Shown here: one piece after another, positions 49,149 through 58,165 of the stretch
Position numbering within the stretch: position 1 is the stretch's first letter
Layout: each line of letters begins with the position of its first letter
Assembly: GCF_000716535.1 (NCBI RefSeq)
Contig: NZ_JNWV01000006.1
Coordinates: forward strand, 62,001-126,000
DNA: 64,000 bases
Source of the DNA: Streptomyces flaveolus
GTDB lineage: Bacteria > Actinomycetota > Actinomycetes > Streptomycetales > Streptomycetaceae
Direction of reading: 5' to 3'
Translations under genes and position numbers: made by a program
The notes under the pieces: generated by a model
Seen by the model: the letters and a program-made list of their open reading frames with translations, nothing else
Databases searched by the model: none
Told to the model about the DNA's origin: nothing

Positions 49149-50231
49149 GTGGTCGGCGGCGCGGGCGTGTCCGCCGTGCTCGCCGAGAGGGTCCGGGGAC
49201 GCCGTCAGCAGCCCGGCCGGGGCGGGCCGCGGCCCAGCCGTCTCCAGGTGTTCGCGCACGCGCAGGAAGTGGCCGAGCGGGTCGTCCGAGAGCCGGTCCC
49301 AGGGGAAGGAGGTGGCGTAGGGGCCGATCAGGCGGAGCTGGGTGCGGGCGTCGTCCCAGCGGTCCAGCCGCAGCAGCAGGTACAGCAGTTTGTTGCGGAC
49401 CTCGGCGGGCCACGGGTCGGCCGCCGGGAAGCGCCCGGACAGCTCGACGGCACGGTCGGCCGCCGCGTCCAGCCGGGCGCGCGGCACCTCGGGGCCGCAG
49501 CCGTCGGTCAGATAGCCGAAGGCCGCCCGGGCGGGCAGCGCCTGGACGAGCGAGTCCGCCGGGGCGTCCTGCGCGGCCCGGTCGGCGAAGTCGAAGCACT
49601 CGCGGTGGGAGCCGTGCCGAGTGTGGGGCGTGTCCCCCCACAGGGTGCAGCAGAAGGCGGCCAGGTAGCGCAGGGCGGCCACGTGGCAGCCGTAGTGGTG
49701 CGGGGCGCGCCGGACGGCCGCCTCCCACAGCTCCTCGAAGTAGCGGTGCCCGGCCCGCGAGCCGCGCGCGTGGTCGAGCGCGATCCGCCAGGGCACCGGG
49801 TCGCGGTCGTCGGCGCGGGCGGCGGCGGTGATGAGCGGGCTCACCTCGCGCAGCAGCTCGGCCCGGGCGGGCGAGGGCCAGGCGTGGTCCACCGCCAGCT
49901 GGGCCCCGAGCAGCAGCACGCCGGGGTCGTCCGGGGCGGCGGCGCGCCACTCCTCGTACCACTCGGGGCGCGAGCGGGCGAAGGCGGCCAGGCGCCGCAC
50001 GTACCGGTCCCGGTTCTCCCACTCGGCCGCGGTGCGGGTGGCCGCGAGCAGGCCGGCCGCGGCGGCGTACTCGCCCCGGCCGGCCGCGACCAGCGCGGGC
50101 GAGAGGCGGTCGTCGGGCGCGTCGAGCACGGCCTCGTCCCCGGTCGGCGGTCGGCCGGCCGGGCGCGCGGAGCGTTTGGTCGTCCGGGTGGGGCGGATGA
50201 ACGAGGGCAGCAGAGCCATGGTGTCGACCAT
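49146..50231 (-). CDS. Hypothetical cytoplasmic helical protein (TPR-like)
   Basis: 361 residues from ATG 50231 (ATG 50219 is an alternative). Not a family I can name with confidence. No signal peptide or membrane segment. The sequence is almost wholly helical, with helix pairs such as ALVAAGRGEYAAAAGLLAATR and LLYLLLRLDRWDDARTQLRL that look like TPR units, and a His/Cys-containing central part (APHHYGCHVAALRYLAAFCC). First gene of a probable minus-strand set with the LON-domain and YbaK genes. Confidence 0.75.
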   Translation of the reverse strand: MVDTMALLPSFIRPTRTTKRSARPAGRPPTGDEAVLDAPDDRLSPALVAAGRGEYAAAAGLLAATRTAAEWENRDRYVRRLAAFARSRPEWYEEWRAAAPDDPGVLLLGAQLAVDHAWPSPARAELLREVSPLITAAARADDRDPVPWRIALDHARGSRAGHRYFEELWEAAVRRAPHHYGCHVAALRYLAAFCCTLWGDTPHTRHGSHRECFDFADRAAQDAPADSLVQALPARAAFGYLTDGCGPEVPRARLDAAADRAVELSGRFPAADPWPAEVRNKLLYLLLRLDRWDDARTQLRLIGPYATSFPWDRLSDDPLGHFLRVREHLETAGPRPAPAGLLTASPDPLGEHGGHARAADH

Positions 50232-50358
50232 TGAAAGTCCGCAGGTCGGGGCCGCGCCAGAGGGCCTGGGCAAGTCATGGAAAGTTGTACGCCCGACAGT
50301 CAAGGGCCGGTAAAGGGTGAATGTGCATTTTGTGCGAGGTGTGTGGGCGGAGGGTGGA

Positions 50359-50508
50359 TTCCGTCAGCTCTGACGGATGCCGTCGGGCCCGCCGCGTTCC
50401 GTCGGCCCCCCGATCCGCCGGCTCCACGGATCCGTCGGTCTCCCGCCTTCGTCGGCTCCACGGCTCCGTCGGCCTCCCGCATCCGTCGGCCTCCCGGCTT
50501 CCGTCAGC
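50359..50508. repeat. Degenerate 17-base tandem repeat array
   Basis: About eight units with the core TCCGTCGGCCTCCCGCA, for instance at 50448-50500, most 17 bases long and the first two 19. The array reaches into the stop codon of the pentapeptide-like gene (TCA at 50504-50506). It fills most of the gap 50304-50503, which has no other feature. Confidence 0.85.
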
Positions 50509-52081
50509 CCCGCCGCAGCAGCCGGGTCGCGCCCGCCGCCACCGTCGTCGCCAGGACCCAGCCGATCAGGATCAGCGCCGCCGCCAGCCACTGCCAGCCG
50601 CCGCGCAGCTGCCACTGGCCGGCCTGGCCCAGGTCGATCACCGGCAGCAGCAGGTCCAGCGTGAACAGCGCCGGGCTCCAGACCGGATGGCCGCCGGAAC
50701 TGACCGGCGGATGGTCCGCGCGCGCGAAGGCGAGCGTGCCCGCCGCCCACAGCACCGCCATCCACACCGCGGCCCGGCCCGGGCGGTAGCCGTAGGCGAC
50801 CGTCCAGTCCTGGAGGTAACCCCAGGACTTCCCGGCCAGCGGCAGCGTCTCACGCCGCCGGCGCTGCTTGGCGAGCAGCACCTCGCGCGCGTCCTCGTCC
50901 TCGCCGGCCGCCCGCAGCACCGCCGCCAGCCGCTCGTACGGCTCCGGGGCGTACTCGGCGGTGGCCGCCGCCACCCAGTCCAGACGCTGGGTCAGCGGGA
51001 AGGGGCCCTGCGGCACCAGGCTCTCGTAGGCGAACCCGCCCATGTGCAGATTGCCCGCGTCCGGCCAGCTGCTCGCCCGGTCCACCAGGTTCACCACCCG
51101 CGCGCCGGACAGCACCACCTTGCCGCGCTCCGGCTTGTCCCCGAGGAAGCGCAGCTCAGGCGTCTGCACCCGGCGCAGCGACAGCTCCTGGTCGTCGGTG
51201 AAGGCGAACCGGGCCCGCTCCAGGTCGACGGCGTCCCCGAACCGCCCGTCGTCCAGACGCACCCCGCCCCGGGACTCGAACCGCTGGATGCGTGTCCCGC
51301 GCGCGGGTGTCGTGCCGCTCAGCAGCGGGTTGCCCACGCCGGCCGGGGTCAGGTACAGGGTGCGCTCGACCGTGAGCTGCGGGGCGTTCAGGGCGAAACG
51401 GGCGTAGGGGTTGGCGAGCTTGGCGCCGCGCAGGCTGAGCGAGACGCCGATCTGGGCACCGCGCAGGCTGAACTCGCCGTGCGACTCCAGCATCTCCGCC
51501 TGGAGGTCCTGGCCGACGGTCAGGCCGTCGGCCGCGATGGACCGGCCGCCGCGGTCCCGGTACGCGACCGCCTGGTTGAGCAGCAGATCGGTGCCGATGT
51601 GCGCGTCCGTCAGCCGGACCCCGTTCTGGAAGCGGCAGCGCGGCAGATGCAGATCGCCCTCCGTGTGCACGCGGGCGGCCTCCAGGCGCGGCACCGCGCA
51701 GTCCACCAGGCGCAGGGTCGTGAACCGGGCCTCCGGCAGCCGCACCTCCTCGTCGAAGCGGCAGCCGCGCAGCTCGACGTACGGCGTGACCTGGCCGCCC
51801 GCCAGGTCCAGCGGATCGGTGATCCGCACGCCGACGAGCTTCAGCGCGGACACCCGGCCGGCGAGTGCCGGCGGGCCGTCGAGGAGCAGCCAGCAGACGA
51901 TGCGGGCCCGGACGGTCCGCTCGGGACCCCAGGGGTGCCCGCCGTGCGGATCGTCCACCGCGAAGTCGCCGCTGCTCAGGTCGTACACGCTGCCGTTGCG
52001 GAAGGCCTGCCACATGCCCGCCTCGGTCGCGGTCAGGTCGTCCGGCAGGTCCCCCGTGCGGATGCCGGCACCCTCGCTCAC
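50504..52081 (-). CDS. Pentapeptide-like beta-helix protein with C-terminal membrane segments
   Basis: 525 residues from GTG 52081, with GAGGAG five bases upstream. Residues ~65-330 show imperfect stacks of the A(D/N)LxG kind, such as [19 protein letters not shown] and [17 protein letters not shown], which predict a right-handed beta helix. The C-terminal part has [21 protein letters not shown] and then two or three hydrophobic segments ([51 protein letters not shown]). Older annotations of such proteins as oxidoreductases have no visible basis here. Transcribed divergently from hisD across the dyad-repeat array at 52186-52276. Confidence 0.85.
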   Translation of the reverse strand: MSEGAGIRTGDLPDDLTATEAGMWQAFRNGSVYDLSSGDFAVDDPHGGHPWGPERTVRARIVCWLLLDGPPALAGRVSALKLVGVRITDPLDLAGGQVTPYVELRGCRFDEEVRLPEARFTTLRLVDCAVPRLEAARVHTEGDLHLPRCRFQNGVRLTDAHIGTDLLLNQAVAYRDRGGRSIAADGLTVGQDLQAEMLESHGEFSLRGAQIGVSLSLRGAKLANPYARFALNAPQLTVERTLYLTPAGVGNPLLSGTTPARGTRIQRFESRGGVRLDDGRFGDAVDLERARFAFTDDQELSLRRVQTPELRFLGDKPERGKVVLSGARVVNLVDRASSWPDAGNLHMGGFAYESLVPQGPFPLTQRLDWVAAATAEYAPEPYERLAAVLRAAGEDEDAREVLLAKQRRRRETLPLAGKSWGYLQDWTVAYGYRPGRAAVWMAVLWAAGTLAFARADHPPVSSGGHPVWSPALFTLDLLLPVIDLGQAGQWQLRGGWQWLAAALILIGWVLATTVAAGATRLLRRG

Positions 52082-52185
52082 CGTTCTCCTCTTCCGGTTC
52101 GCTGGTTTTCGTACAGCCGTTCATGCCCTGTGTGACCGCCCGGACACCACCCGTGAAGGTGATCTTCCGGGTTCCGGCCACCCTC

Positions 52186-52276
52186 TGTACCAGCCATTGG
52201 CGCACGTATGTACCAGCCATTGGCCCACATCTGTACCAGTCATTGGTCCATGTTCTGTATCAGCCATTGATACGCG
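52186..52276. promoter_or_regulatory. Four tandem dyad repeats (operator-like array) between the pentapeptide-like gene and hisD
   Basis: Units begin at 52186, 52209, 52232 and 52256 (spacing 23, 23, 24) with the core TGTACCAGCCATTGG. Each holds a dyad of the form GTACCA-N5-TGG; the fourth is perfect, GTATCA 52257-52262 and TGATAC 52268-52273. Dyad centres are 52195, 52218, 52241 and 52265. The array ends about 26 bases before the hisD -10 element. It looks like a set of binding sites for one regulator (inference). Confidence 0.8.
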
Positions 52277-52301
52277 CGGACGGCTCCCGACGGCGGTCTG
52301 A

Positions 52302-52317
52302 GAGAATTGGGACTGTG
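52302..52317 (+). promoter_or_regulatory. Candidate leaderless promoter of the his operon
   Basis: GAGAAT at 52302-52307 lies seven bases before the hisD GTG 52315. No ribosome site precedes the GTG. The -35 would fall near 52279-52284, just after the last dyad of the repeat array. Confidence 0.5.
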
Positions 52318-53640
52318 ATTTCCCGAATCGATCTGCGCGGCGACGCCCTTCCCGAGGGCCCCGCCCTGCGCGACCTGCTGCCCCGAGCCGACTTCGACGT
52401 TCAGGCCGCCCTGGAGAAGGTGCGCCCGATCTGCGAGGCCGTGCATCATCGTGGCGACGCGGCGCTGATCGACTTCGCCGAGAAGTTCGACGGAGTACGG
52501 CTGGAAACCGTCCGTGTCCCTGCCCAGGCGCTCGCCGACGCGCTCGCCGGCCTCGACCCGGCCGTGCGCGCCGCCCTGGAGGAGTCCATCCGCCGCGCCC
52601 GGCTGGTCCACCGCGAGCAGCGCCGTACGACCCACACCACGCAGGTCGTGCCCGGCGGCTCGGTGACCGAGAAGTGGGTTCCGGTCGAGCGTGTCGGGCT
52701 GTACGCGCCCGGCGGCCGCTCGGTCTACCCGTCCTCCGTGGTGATGAACGTGGTGCCCGCCCAGGAGGCCGGCGTCGAGTCCATCGCACTCGCCTCACCG
52801 GCCCAGGCCGAGTTCGGCGGGCTGCCGCACCCGACGATCCTCGCCGCCTGCGCCCTGCTCGGCGTGGACGAGGTGTACGCGGCCGGCGGCGCCACCGCCG
52901 TCGCGATGTTCGCGTACGGCACGGAGTCCTGCCCGCCCGCCAACATGGTCACCGGGCCCGGCAACATCTGGGTCGCCGCCGCCAAGCGCTACTTCACCGG
53001 CAAGATCGGCATCGACGCCGAGGCCGGTCCGACCGAGATCGCGATCCTCGCGGACGCCGGCGCCGACCCGGTTCACGTCGCCTCCGACCTGATCAGCCAG
53101 GCCGAGCACGACCCGCTGGCGGCGGCCGTGCTGGTCACCGACTCCGTCGAGCTGGCGGACGCGGTCGAGAAGGAGCTGGAGCCGCAGGTCGCGGCCACCA
53201 AGCACGTCGAGGACCGGATCGTGCCCGCGCTGAAGGGCAAGCAGTCCGCCATCGTGCTGGTCGACGGCATCGACGAGGGCCTGCGGGTCGTCGACGCGTA
53301 CGGCGCCGAGCACCTGGAGATCCAGACCGCCGACGCCGCGGCGGTGGCCGACCGGGTCCGCAACGCCGGCGCGATCTTCATCGGCCCCTGGGCCCCCGTC
53401 TCGCTCGGCGACTACGCGGCGGGGTCCAACCACGTGCTGCCCACCGGCGGCTGCGCCTGCCACTCCTCGGGCCTGTCCGTCCAGTCCTTCCTCCGGGGCA
53501 TCCACATCGTGGACTACACGAGGGACGCGCTCGCCGAGGTCGCCCACCACGTGGTGACACTGGCGGAGGCCGAGGACCTGCCGGCGCACGGCGCGGCCGT
53601 CAAGGCCAGGTTCGGCTGGAAGGTACCCGAGAGCAAGTGA
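52315..53640 (+). CDS. hisD: Histidinol dehydrogenase HisD
   Basis: 441 residues from GTG 52315. NAD-dependent two-step oxidation of L-histidinol to L-histidine, zinc enzyme. Family motifs are [55 protein letters not shown] and [15 protein letters not shown]. First gene of the operon; its stop overlaps the hisC start (GTGA). Confidence 0.97.
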   Translation: MISRIDLRGDALPEGPALRDLLPRADFDVQAALEKVRPICEAVHHRGDAALIDFAEKFDGVRLETVRVPAQALADALAGLDPAVRAALEESIRRARLVHREQRRTTHTTQVVPGGSVTEKWVPVERVGLYAPGGRSVYPSSVVMNVVPAQEAGVESIALASPAQAEFGGLPHPTILAACALLGVDEVYAAGGATAVAMFAYGTESCPPANMVTGPGNIWVAAAKRYFTGKIGIDAEAGPTEIAILADAGADPVHVASDLISQAEHDPLAAAVLVTDSVELADAVEKELEPQVAATKHVEDRIVPALKGKQSAIVLVDGIDEGLRVVDAYGAEHLEIQTADAAAVADRVRNAGAIFIGPWAPVSLGDYAAGSNHVLPTGGCACHSSGLSVQSFLRGIHIVDYTRDALAEVAHHVVTLAEAEDLPAHGAAVKARFGWKVPESK

Positions 53641-54752
53641 GCGACGTGCGGATCGACGATCTCCCCGTACGGGACGAGCTGCGAGGCAAGTCCCCTTACG
53701 GCGCGCCCCAGTTGGACGTACCCGTACGGCTGAACACCAACGAGAACCCCTACCCGCTGCCCGAGCCGCTGGTCGAGCGGATCGCGGAGCGGGTGCGGGA
53801 GGCCGCCCGTGGCCTGAACCGCTACCCCGACCGGGACGCCGTTCAGCTGCGCACCGAGCTGGCCAAGTACCTCACCAGGACCGGCAAGTACCCGCTCGGC
53901 GTCGAGAACGTGTGGGCCGCCAACGGCTCCAACGAGGTCATCCAGCAGCTGCTGCAGACCTTCGGCGGACCGGGCCGTACGGCGATCGGCTTCGAGCCGT
54001 CGTACTCGATGCACGCGCTCATCGCGCGCGGGACCGGCACCGGCTGGATCTCCGGCCCGCGAAGCGAGGACTTCACGATCGACCTCGCCGCCGCCCAGAG
54101 CGCCATCGCCGAGCACAAGCCGGACGTCGTCTTCATCACCACCCCCAACAACCCCACCGGCAACGCGGTCCCGCCGGAGACGGTCCTCGCCCTGTACGAG
54201 GCGGCGCAGGCGGCCAAGCCGTCCATGGTCGTCGTGGACGAGGCGTACATCGAGTTCAGCCACGGCGACTCGCTGCTGCCGCTGCTGGAGGGTCGCCCGC
54301 ACCTGGTGGTCTCCCGGACGATGTCCAAGGCGTTCGGCGCGGCCGGCCTGCGCCTCGGCTACCTGGCCGCGCACCCGGCCGTCGTGGACGCCGTCCAGCT
54401 CGTCCGGCTGCCGTACCACCTGTCGGCGATCACCCAGGCGACCGCCCTGGCCGCGCTGGAGCACACCGACACGCTGCTCGGGTACGTCGAGCAGCTCAAG
54501 GCCGAGCGGGACCGGCTGGTCGCCGAGCTGCGCGCGATCGGCTACGAGGTCATCGAGTCCGACGCGAACTTCGTGCAGTTCGGCCGGTTCGCCAGCGCCC
54601 ACGAGGCCTGGCGGAAGATCCTCGACCGGGGCGTGCTGGTCCGGGACAACGGCGTACCGGGATGGCTGCGGGTGTCCGCCGGCACCCCGGAGGAGAACGA
54701 CGCGTTCCTCGACGCGGTCCGTGAGTTGAAGAAGGAGCAGGGTTTTTCATGA
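53637..54752 (+). CDS. hisC: Histidinol-phosphate aminotransferase HisC
   Basis: 371 residues from GTG 53637 (GTG 53646 is an alternative). PLP enzyme, class I/II aminotransferase fold. [15 protein letters not shown] at the substrate side, [13 protein letters not shown], the Asp-Tyr pair in [10 protein letters not shown] and the PLP lysine in [18 protein letters not shown]. Followed by hisB with a 4-base overlap. Confidence 0.96.
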   Translation: MSDVRIDDLPVRDELRGKSPYGAPQLDVPVRLNTNENPYPLPEPLVERIAERVREAARGLNRYPDRDAVQLRTELAKYLTRTGKYPLGVENVWAANGSNEVIQQLLQTFGGPGRTAIGFEPSYSMHALIARGTGTGWISGPRSEDFTIDLAAAQSAIAEHKPDVVFITTPNNPTGNAVPPETVLALYEAAQAAKPSMVVVDEAYIEFSHGDSLLPLLEGRPHLVVSRTMSKAFGAAGLRLGYLAAHPAVVDAVQLVRLPYHLSAITQATALAALEHTDTLLGYVEQLKAERDRLVAELRAIGYEVIESDANFVQFGRFASAHEAWRKILDRGVLVRDNGVPGWLRVSAGTPEENDAFLDAVRELKKEQGFS

Positions 54753-55342
54753 GCCGCACAGGACGCGTGGAGCGCACCACCAAGGAGACGTCGGTGCTGG
54801 TCGAGATAGACCTCGACGGCACCGGCCGGACCGACATCGCCACCGGCGTCGGCTTCTACGACCACATGCTCGACCAGCTCGGCCGCCACGGTCTGTTCGA
54901 CCTGACCGTCAAGACCGACGGCGACCTGCACATCGACTCCCACCACACCATCGAGGACACCGCCCTCGCGCTCGGCGCCGCCTTCAAGCAGGCCCTCGGC
55001 GACAAGGTGGGCATCTACCGCTTCGGCAACTGCACGGTCCCGCTGGACGAGTCCCTCGCCCAGGTCACCGTCGACCTGTCCGGCCGCCCGTACCTCGTGC
55101 ACACCGAGCCCGAGAACATGGCGCCGATGATCGGCGAGTACGACACGACGATGACCCGGCACATCCTGGAGTCCTTCGTCGCCCAGGCGCAGATCGCGCT
55201 GCACGTGCACGTTCCGTACGGGCGCAACGCGCACCACATCGTGGAGTGCCAGTTCAAGGCGCTGGCCCGGGCGCTGCGTTACGCCTCCGAGCGCGACCCG
55301 CGCGCGGCCGGCATCCTCCCGTCGACGAAGGGCGCGCTGTAA
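54749..55342 (+). CDS. hisB: Imidazoleglycerol-phosphate dehydratase HisB
   Basis: 197 residues from ATG 54749. Manganese enzyme; the two repeated His-rich metal motifs are [12 protein letters not shown] / [14 protein letters not shown] and THE second pair around [18 protein letters not shown]. Monofunctional (no histidinol phosphatase domain), as usual outside enterobacteria. Confidence 0.97.
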   Translation: MSRTGRVERTTKETSVLVEIDLDGTGRTDIATGVGFYDHMLDQLGRHGLFDLTVKTDGDLHIDSHHTIEDTALALGAAFKQALGDKVGIYRFGNCTVPLDESLAQVTVDLSGRPYLVHTEPENMAPMIGEYDTTMTRHILESFVAQAQIALHVHVPYGRNAHHIVECQFKALARALRYASERDPRAAGILPSTKGAL

Positions 55343-55345
55343 CCC

Positions 55346-55510
55346 ATGACCGGTCTGTCGACCCTCCTGATCGTCGTCGGCCTCTTCCTGGTCGGCGGCA
55401 TCATCTCCTTCGTCAAGCAGAAGATGCCCACCAGCCTGATCGTGCTGCTCTCGATCGGCGCGGGCCTGTGCCTGGTGGCGGGCGTCATGCGGCTGGAGGT
55501 GTGGAATTGA
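55346..55510 (+). CDS. Small two-helix membrane protein inside the his operon, 54 residues
   Basis: ATG 55346 three bases after the hisB stop; TGA 55508-55510 overlaps the hisH TTG start. Two hydrophobic helices, LSTLLIVVGLFLVGGIISF and LIVLLSIGAGLCLVAGVMRL, joined by the short basic loop VKQKMPTS. The exact fit between hisB and hisH and the overlap with hisH argue that it is translated. Function unknown; no link to histidine chemistry is evident. Confidence 0.85.
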   Translation: MTGLSTLLIVVGLFLVGGIISFVKQKMPTSLIVLLSIGAGLCLVAGVMRLEVWN

Positions 55511-56157
55511 GCACCACGTCCGGGAAGAAGAAGGTCGTCGTCTTCGACTACGGCTTCGGCAACGTCCGCTCCGCCGAGCGGGCCCTCGCGCGCGTGGGCG
55601 CCGACGTCGAGATAACGCGCGACTTCGACAAGGCGATGAACGCCGACGGCCTGCTCGTGCCGGGCGTCGGCGCCTTCGCCGCCTGCATGCAGGGCCTGCG
55701 CGCCGCCCGGGGCGACTGGGTCGTGGACCGTCGGCTGTCCGGCGGGCGCCCGGTCATGGGCATCTGCGTGGGCATGCAGATCCTCTTCGCGCGCGGCATC
55801 GAGCACGGCGTGGAGGCCGAGGGCCTGGACGAGTGGCCGGGCACGGTCGCACCGCTCCAGGCCGACGTCGTGCCGCACATGGGCTGGAACACCGTGGACG
55901 CCCCGGCGGACTCGGAGCTGTTCGCCGGCCTGGACGCCGACGCGCGTTTCTACTTCGTGCACTCCTACGCCGTCCACGACTGGGCCCTGGAGAGCCACAA
56001 CCCGGTGATCGAGGCCCCCAAGGTCACCTGGTCGACGCACGGCAAGCCGTTCGTGGCCGCCGTGGAGAACGGCGCCCTGTGGGCCACCCAGTTCCACCCC
56101 GAGAAGTCCGGCGACGCCGGCGCCCAGCTCCTCACCAACTGGATCGGAACCCTGTAG
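55507..56157 (+). CDS. hisH: Imidazole glycerol phosphate synthase glutamine amidotransferase subunit HisH
   Basis: 216 residues from TTG 55507, which has GGAGG seven bases upstream; GTG 55501 would be too close to that site. Class I amidotransferase: nucleophile Cys in MGICVGMQILFARG, oxyanion-side PGVGAFAACM, and His-Glu in ATQFHPEKSGDAG. Supplies ammonia to HisF, encoded further down the operon. Confidence 0.96.
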   Translation: MSTTSGKKKVVVFDYGFGNVRSAERALARVGADVEITRDFDKAMNADGLLVPGVGAFAACMQGLRAARGDWVVDRRLSGGRPVMGICVGMQILFARGIEHGVEAEGLDEWPGTVAPLQADVVPHMGWNTVDAPADSELFAGLDADARFYFVHSYAVHDWALESHNPVIEAPKVTWSTHGKPFVAAVENGALWATQFHPEKSGDAGAQLLTNWIGTL

Positions 56158-56160
56158 ACC

Positions 56161-56886
56161 ATGGCCAAGCTCGAACTCCTCCCCGCCGTCGACGTCCGCG
56201 ACGGCCAGGCCGTCCGCCTCGTGCACGGCGAGTCCGGGACCGAGACCTCCTACGGCTCCCCGCTGGAGGCCGCTCTCGCCTGGCAGCGGTCCGGCGCCGA
56301 GTGGCTGCACCTGGTCGACCTGGACGCCGCGTTCGGCACCGGGGACAACCGCGCCCTGATCGCCGAGGTCGCGGGGGCGATGGACATCAAGGTGGAGCTG
56401 TCCGGCGGCATCCGCGACGACGACACCCTCGCCGCCGCCCTCGCCACCGGCTGCACCCGGGTGAACCTCGGCACGGCCGCCCTGGAGACCCCGGAGTGGG
56501 TCGCCAAGGTCATCGCCGAGCACGGCGACAAGATCGCCGTCGGCCTGGACGTGCGCGGCACCACCCTGCGCGGCCGGGGCTGGACCCGCGACGGCGGCGA
56601 CCTCTACGAGACGCTGGAGCGCCTCGACAAGGAGGGCTGCGCCCGCTACGTCGTCACCGACATCGCCAAGGACGGCACCCTCCAGGGCCCCAACCTGGAG
56701 CTGCTGAAGAACGTGTGCGGCGCCACGGACCGCCCGGTCGTGGCCTCCGGCGGCGTGTCGTCGCTGGACGACCTCCGCGCCATCGCCGAACTGGTACCCC
56801 TCGGTGTCGAAGGCGCCATCGTAGGGAAGGCGCTGTACGCGAAGGCGTTCACCCTGGAAGAGGCCTTGGAGGCTGTGTCGTCATGA
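56161..56886 (+). CDS. priA: Bifunctional HisA/TrpF isomerase PriA
   Basis: 241 residues from ATG 56161. (beta-alpha)8 barrel with catalytic Asp in [12 protein letters not shown] and the second Asp region [14 protein letters not shown], phosphate motifs [11 protein letters not shown] and [13 protein letters not shown]. In Streptomyces this HisA homologue also isomerises phosphoribosyl-anthranilate, replacing TrpF; the sequence fits that group, but dual activity is inferred. Stop overlaps the ridA start. Confidence 0.95.
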   Translation: MAKLELLPAVDVRDGQAVRLVHGESGTETSYGSPLEAALAWQRSGAEWLHLVDLDAAFGTGDNRALIAEVAGAMDIKVELSGGIRDDDTLAAALATGCTRVNLGTAALETPEWVAKVIAEHGDKIAVGLDVRGTTLRGRGWTRDGGDLYETLERLDKEGCARYVVTDIAKDGTLQGPNLELLKNVCGATDRPVVASGGVSSLDDLRAIAELVPLGVEGAIVGKALYAKAFTLEEALEAVSS

Positions 56887-57272
56887 CCGAAGCCGTGCGG
56901 CGCGTGCAGAGCGGAAGTCCCTGGGAAGAGAGTTTCGGATTCGCGCGCGCCGTCACGGCGGGTGACCGGGTGCTGGTGGGCGGCACGACGTCCTTCAAGG
57001 GCACCGTGCTCTACGGGGAGGGCGACCCGTACGAACAGGCCAAGGTGGCCTTCACCAGCGCCCTGGAGGCGATCGGTGAGTTCGGGCTCGGCATCGAGTC
57101 CGTGATCCGTACGCGGATGTACCTGACCCATGTGCGGGACGTGGACGCCGTCGGGCGGGCCCACCAGGAACTGTTCGACGCCGTCCGCCCGGTCTCGACC
57201 CTGCTGGTCGTGGCGGGCTTCGTCGACCCGCGCATCCTGGTCGAAGTAGAACTAGAAGCATTCAGAGGCTGA
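56883..57272 (+). CDS. RidA/YjgF-family protein
   Basis: 129 residues from ATG 56883, 4-base overlap with priA. Core motifs are [42 protein letters not shown], the Arg in [17 protein letters not shown] and [20 protein letters not shown]. RidA proteins hydrolyse reactive enamines and imines produced by PLP enzymes; in this operon hisC is a PLP enzyme, so a protective role is plausible but unproven. Confidence 0.9.
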   Translation: MTEAVRRVQSGSPWEESFGFARAVTAGDRVLVGGTTSFKGTVLYGEGDPYEQAKVAFTSALEAIGEFGLGIESVIRTRMYLTHVRDVDAVGRAHQELFDAVRPVSTLLVVAGFVDPRILVEVELEAFRG

Positions 57273-57295
57273 AGGCCCTAAGGAGCCGTGGATTC

Positions 57296-58051
57296 ATGAC
57301 CCTGGCGGTCCGAGTCATCCCCTGCCTGGACGTGGACAACGGCCGGGTCGTCAAGGGCGTCAACTTCCAGAACCTGCGCGACGCCGGCGACCCCGTCGAG
57401 ATGGCCAAGGTGTACGACGCGGAGGGCGCCGACGAGCTGACGTTCCTCGACATCACCGCGTCCTCCGGCAACCGGGAGACGACGTACGACGTGGTGCGCC
57501 GCACCGCCGAGCAGGTGTTCATCCCGCTGACCGTCGGCGGCGGCGTCCGCACGGCCGAGGACGTGGACAAGCTGCTGCGGGCGGGCGCCGACAAGGTGGG
57601 CGTCAACACGGCGGCCATCGCGCGCCCCGACCTGATCCGCGAGATCGCCGAGCGGTTCGGCCGGCAGGTGCTGGTCCTCTCGGTGGACGCGCGACGCACG
57701 CCCGAGGGCACCTTCGAGGTCACCACCCACGGCGGCCGGCGCGGCACCGGCATCGACGCGGTGGAGTGGGCGCACCGGGCGGCGGAGCTGGGCGCGGGGG
57801 AGATCCTGCTGAACTCCATGGACGCGGACGGCACGAAGGACGGTTACGACCTGGAGATGATCGCGGCGGTGCGCAAGCACGTGACCGTCCCGGTGATCGC
57901 GTCCGGCGGTGCCGGCGAGCTGGCCCACTTCCCGCCGGCCATCGACGCGGGCGCGGACGCGGTCCTCGCGGCCTCGGTGTTCCACTTCGGCGACCTGCGG
58001 ATCGGTCAGGTGAAGGAGACGTTGCGCGGGGCGGGGCACCCAGTGAGGTAG
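57296..58051 (+). CDS. hisF: Imidazole glycerol phosphate synthase cyclase subunit HisF
   Basis: 251 residues from ATG 57296. Barrel enzyme; catalytic Asp in [17 protein letters not shown] and Asp in [18 protein letters not shown], phosphate loops [12 protein letters not shown] and [13 protein letters not shown]. Partner of HisH. Last gene of the his operon; the terminator follows 12 bases later. Confidence 0.97.
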   Translation: MTLAVRVIPCLDVDNGRVVKGVNFQNLRDAGDPVEMAKVYDAEGADELTFLDITASSGNRETTYDVVRRTAEQVFIPLTVGGGVRTAEDVDKLLRAGADKVGVNTAAIARPDLIREIAERFGRQVLVLSVDARRTPEGTFEVTTHGGRRGTGIDAVEWAHRAAELGAGEILLNSMDADGTKDGYDLEMIAAVRKHVTVPVIASGGAGELAHFPPAIDAGADAVLAASVFHFGDLRIGQVKETLRGAGHPVR

Positions 58052-58063
58052 CCGTCGCTTCCG

Positions 58064-58092
58064 AGGCCCCGGCCAGGTGGCCGGGGCCTTTC
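58064..58092 (+). terminator. Terminator of the his operon
   Basis: AGGCCCCGGCC at 58064-58074 pairs perfectly with GGCCGGGGCCT at 58079-58089, loop AGGT, followed by a short T run. Confidence 0.88.
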
Positions 58093-58112
58093 TGTCGCCA
58101 GATGTGCAAGGA

Positions 58113-58158
58113 ATATTGCGCAAAGCATATTGCGCAGTTTCTCTTTCCCATCTAGGTT
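58113..58158 (+). promoter_or_regulatory. Promoter and operator of the ArsR/MFS pair
   Basis: TTGCGC 58130-58135, a 17-base spacer and TAGGTT 58153-58158 form a promoter; ATG 58166 follows after seven bases. TGCGCAA 58117-58123 and TTGCGCA 58130-58136 make a perfect inverted repeat across the -35, and ATATTGCGCA is also directly repeated (58113-58122, 58127-58136). Typical of an autoregulated ArsR operator. Confidence 0.8.
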
Positions 58159-58165
58159 CACTGTC

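Noticed and set aside
52186..52276. CRISPR array
   Set aside because: Units are contiguous 23-24 base repeats without distinct spacers, and no cas genes are near.
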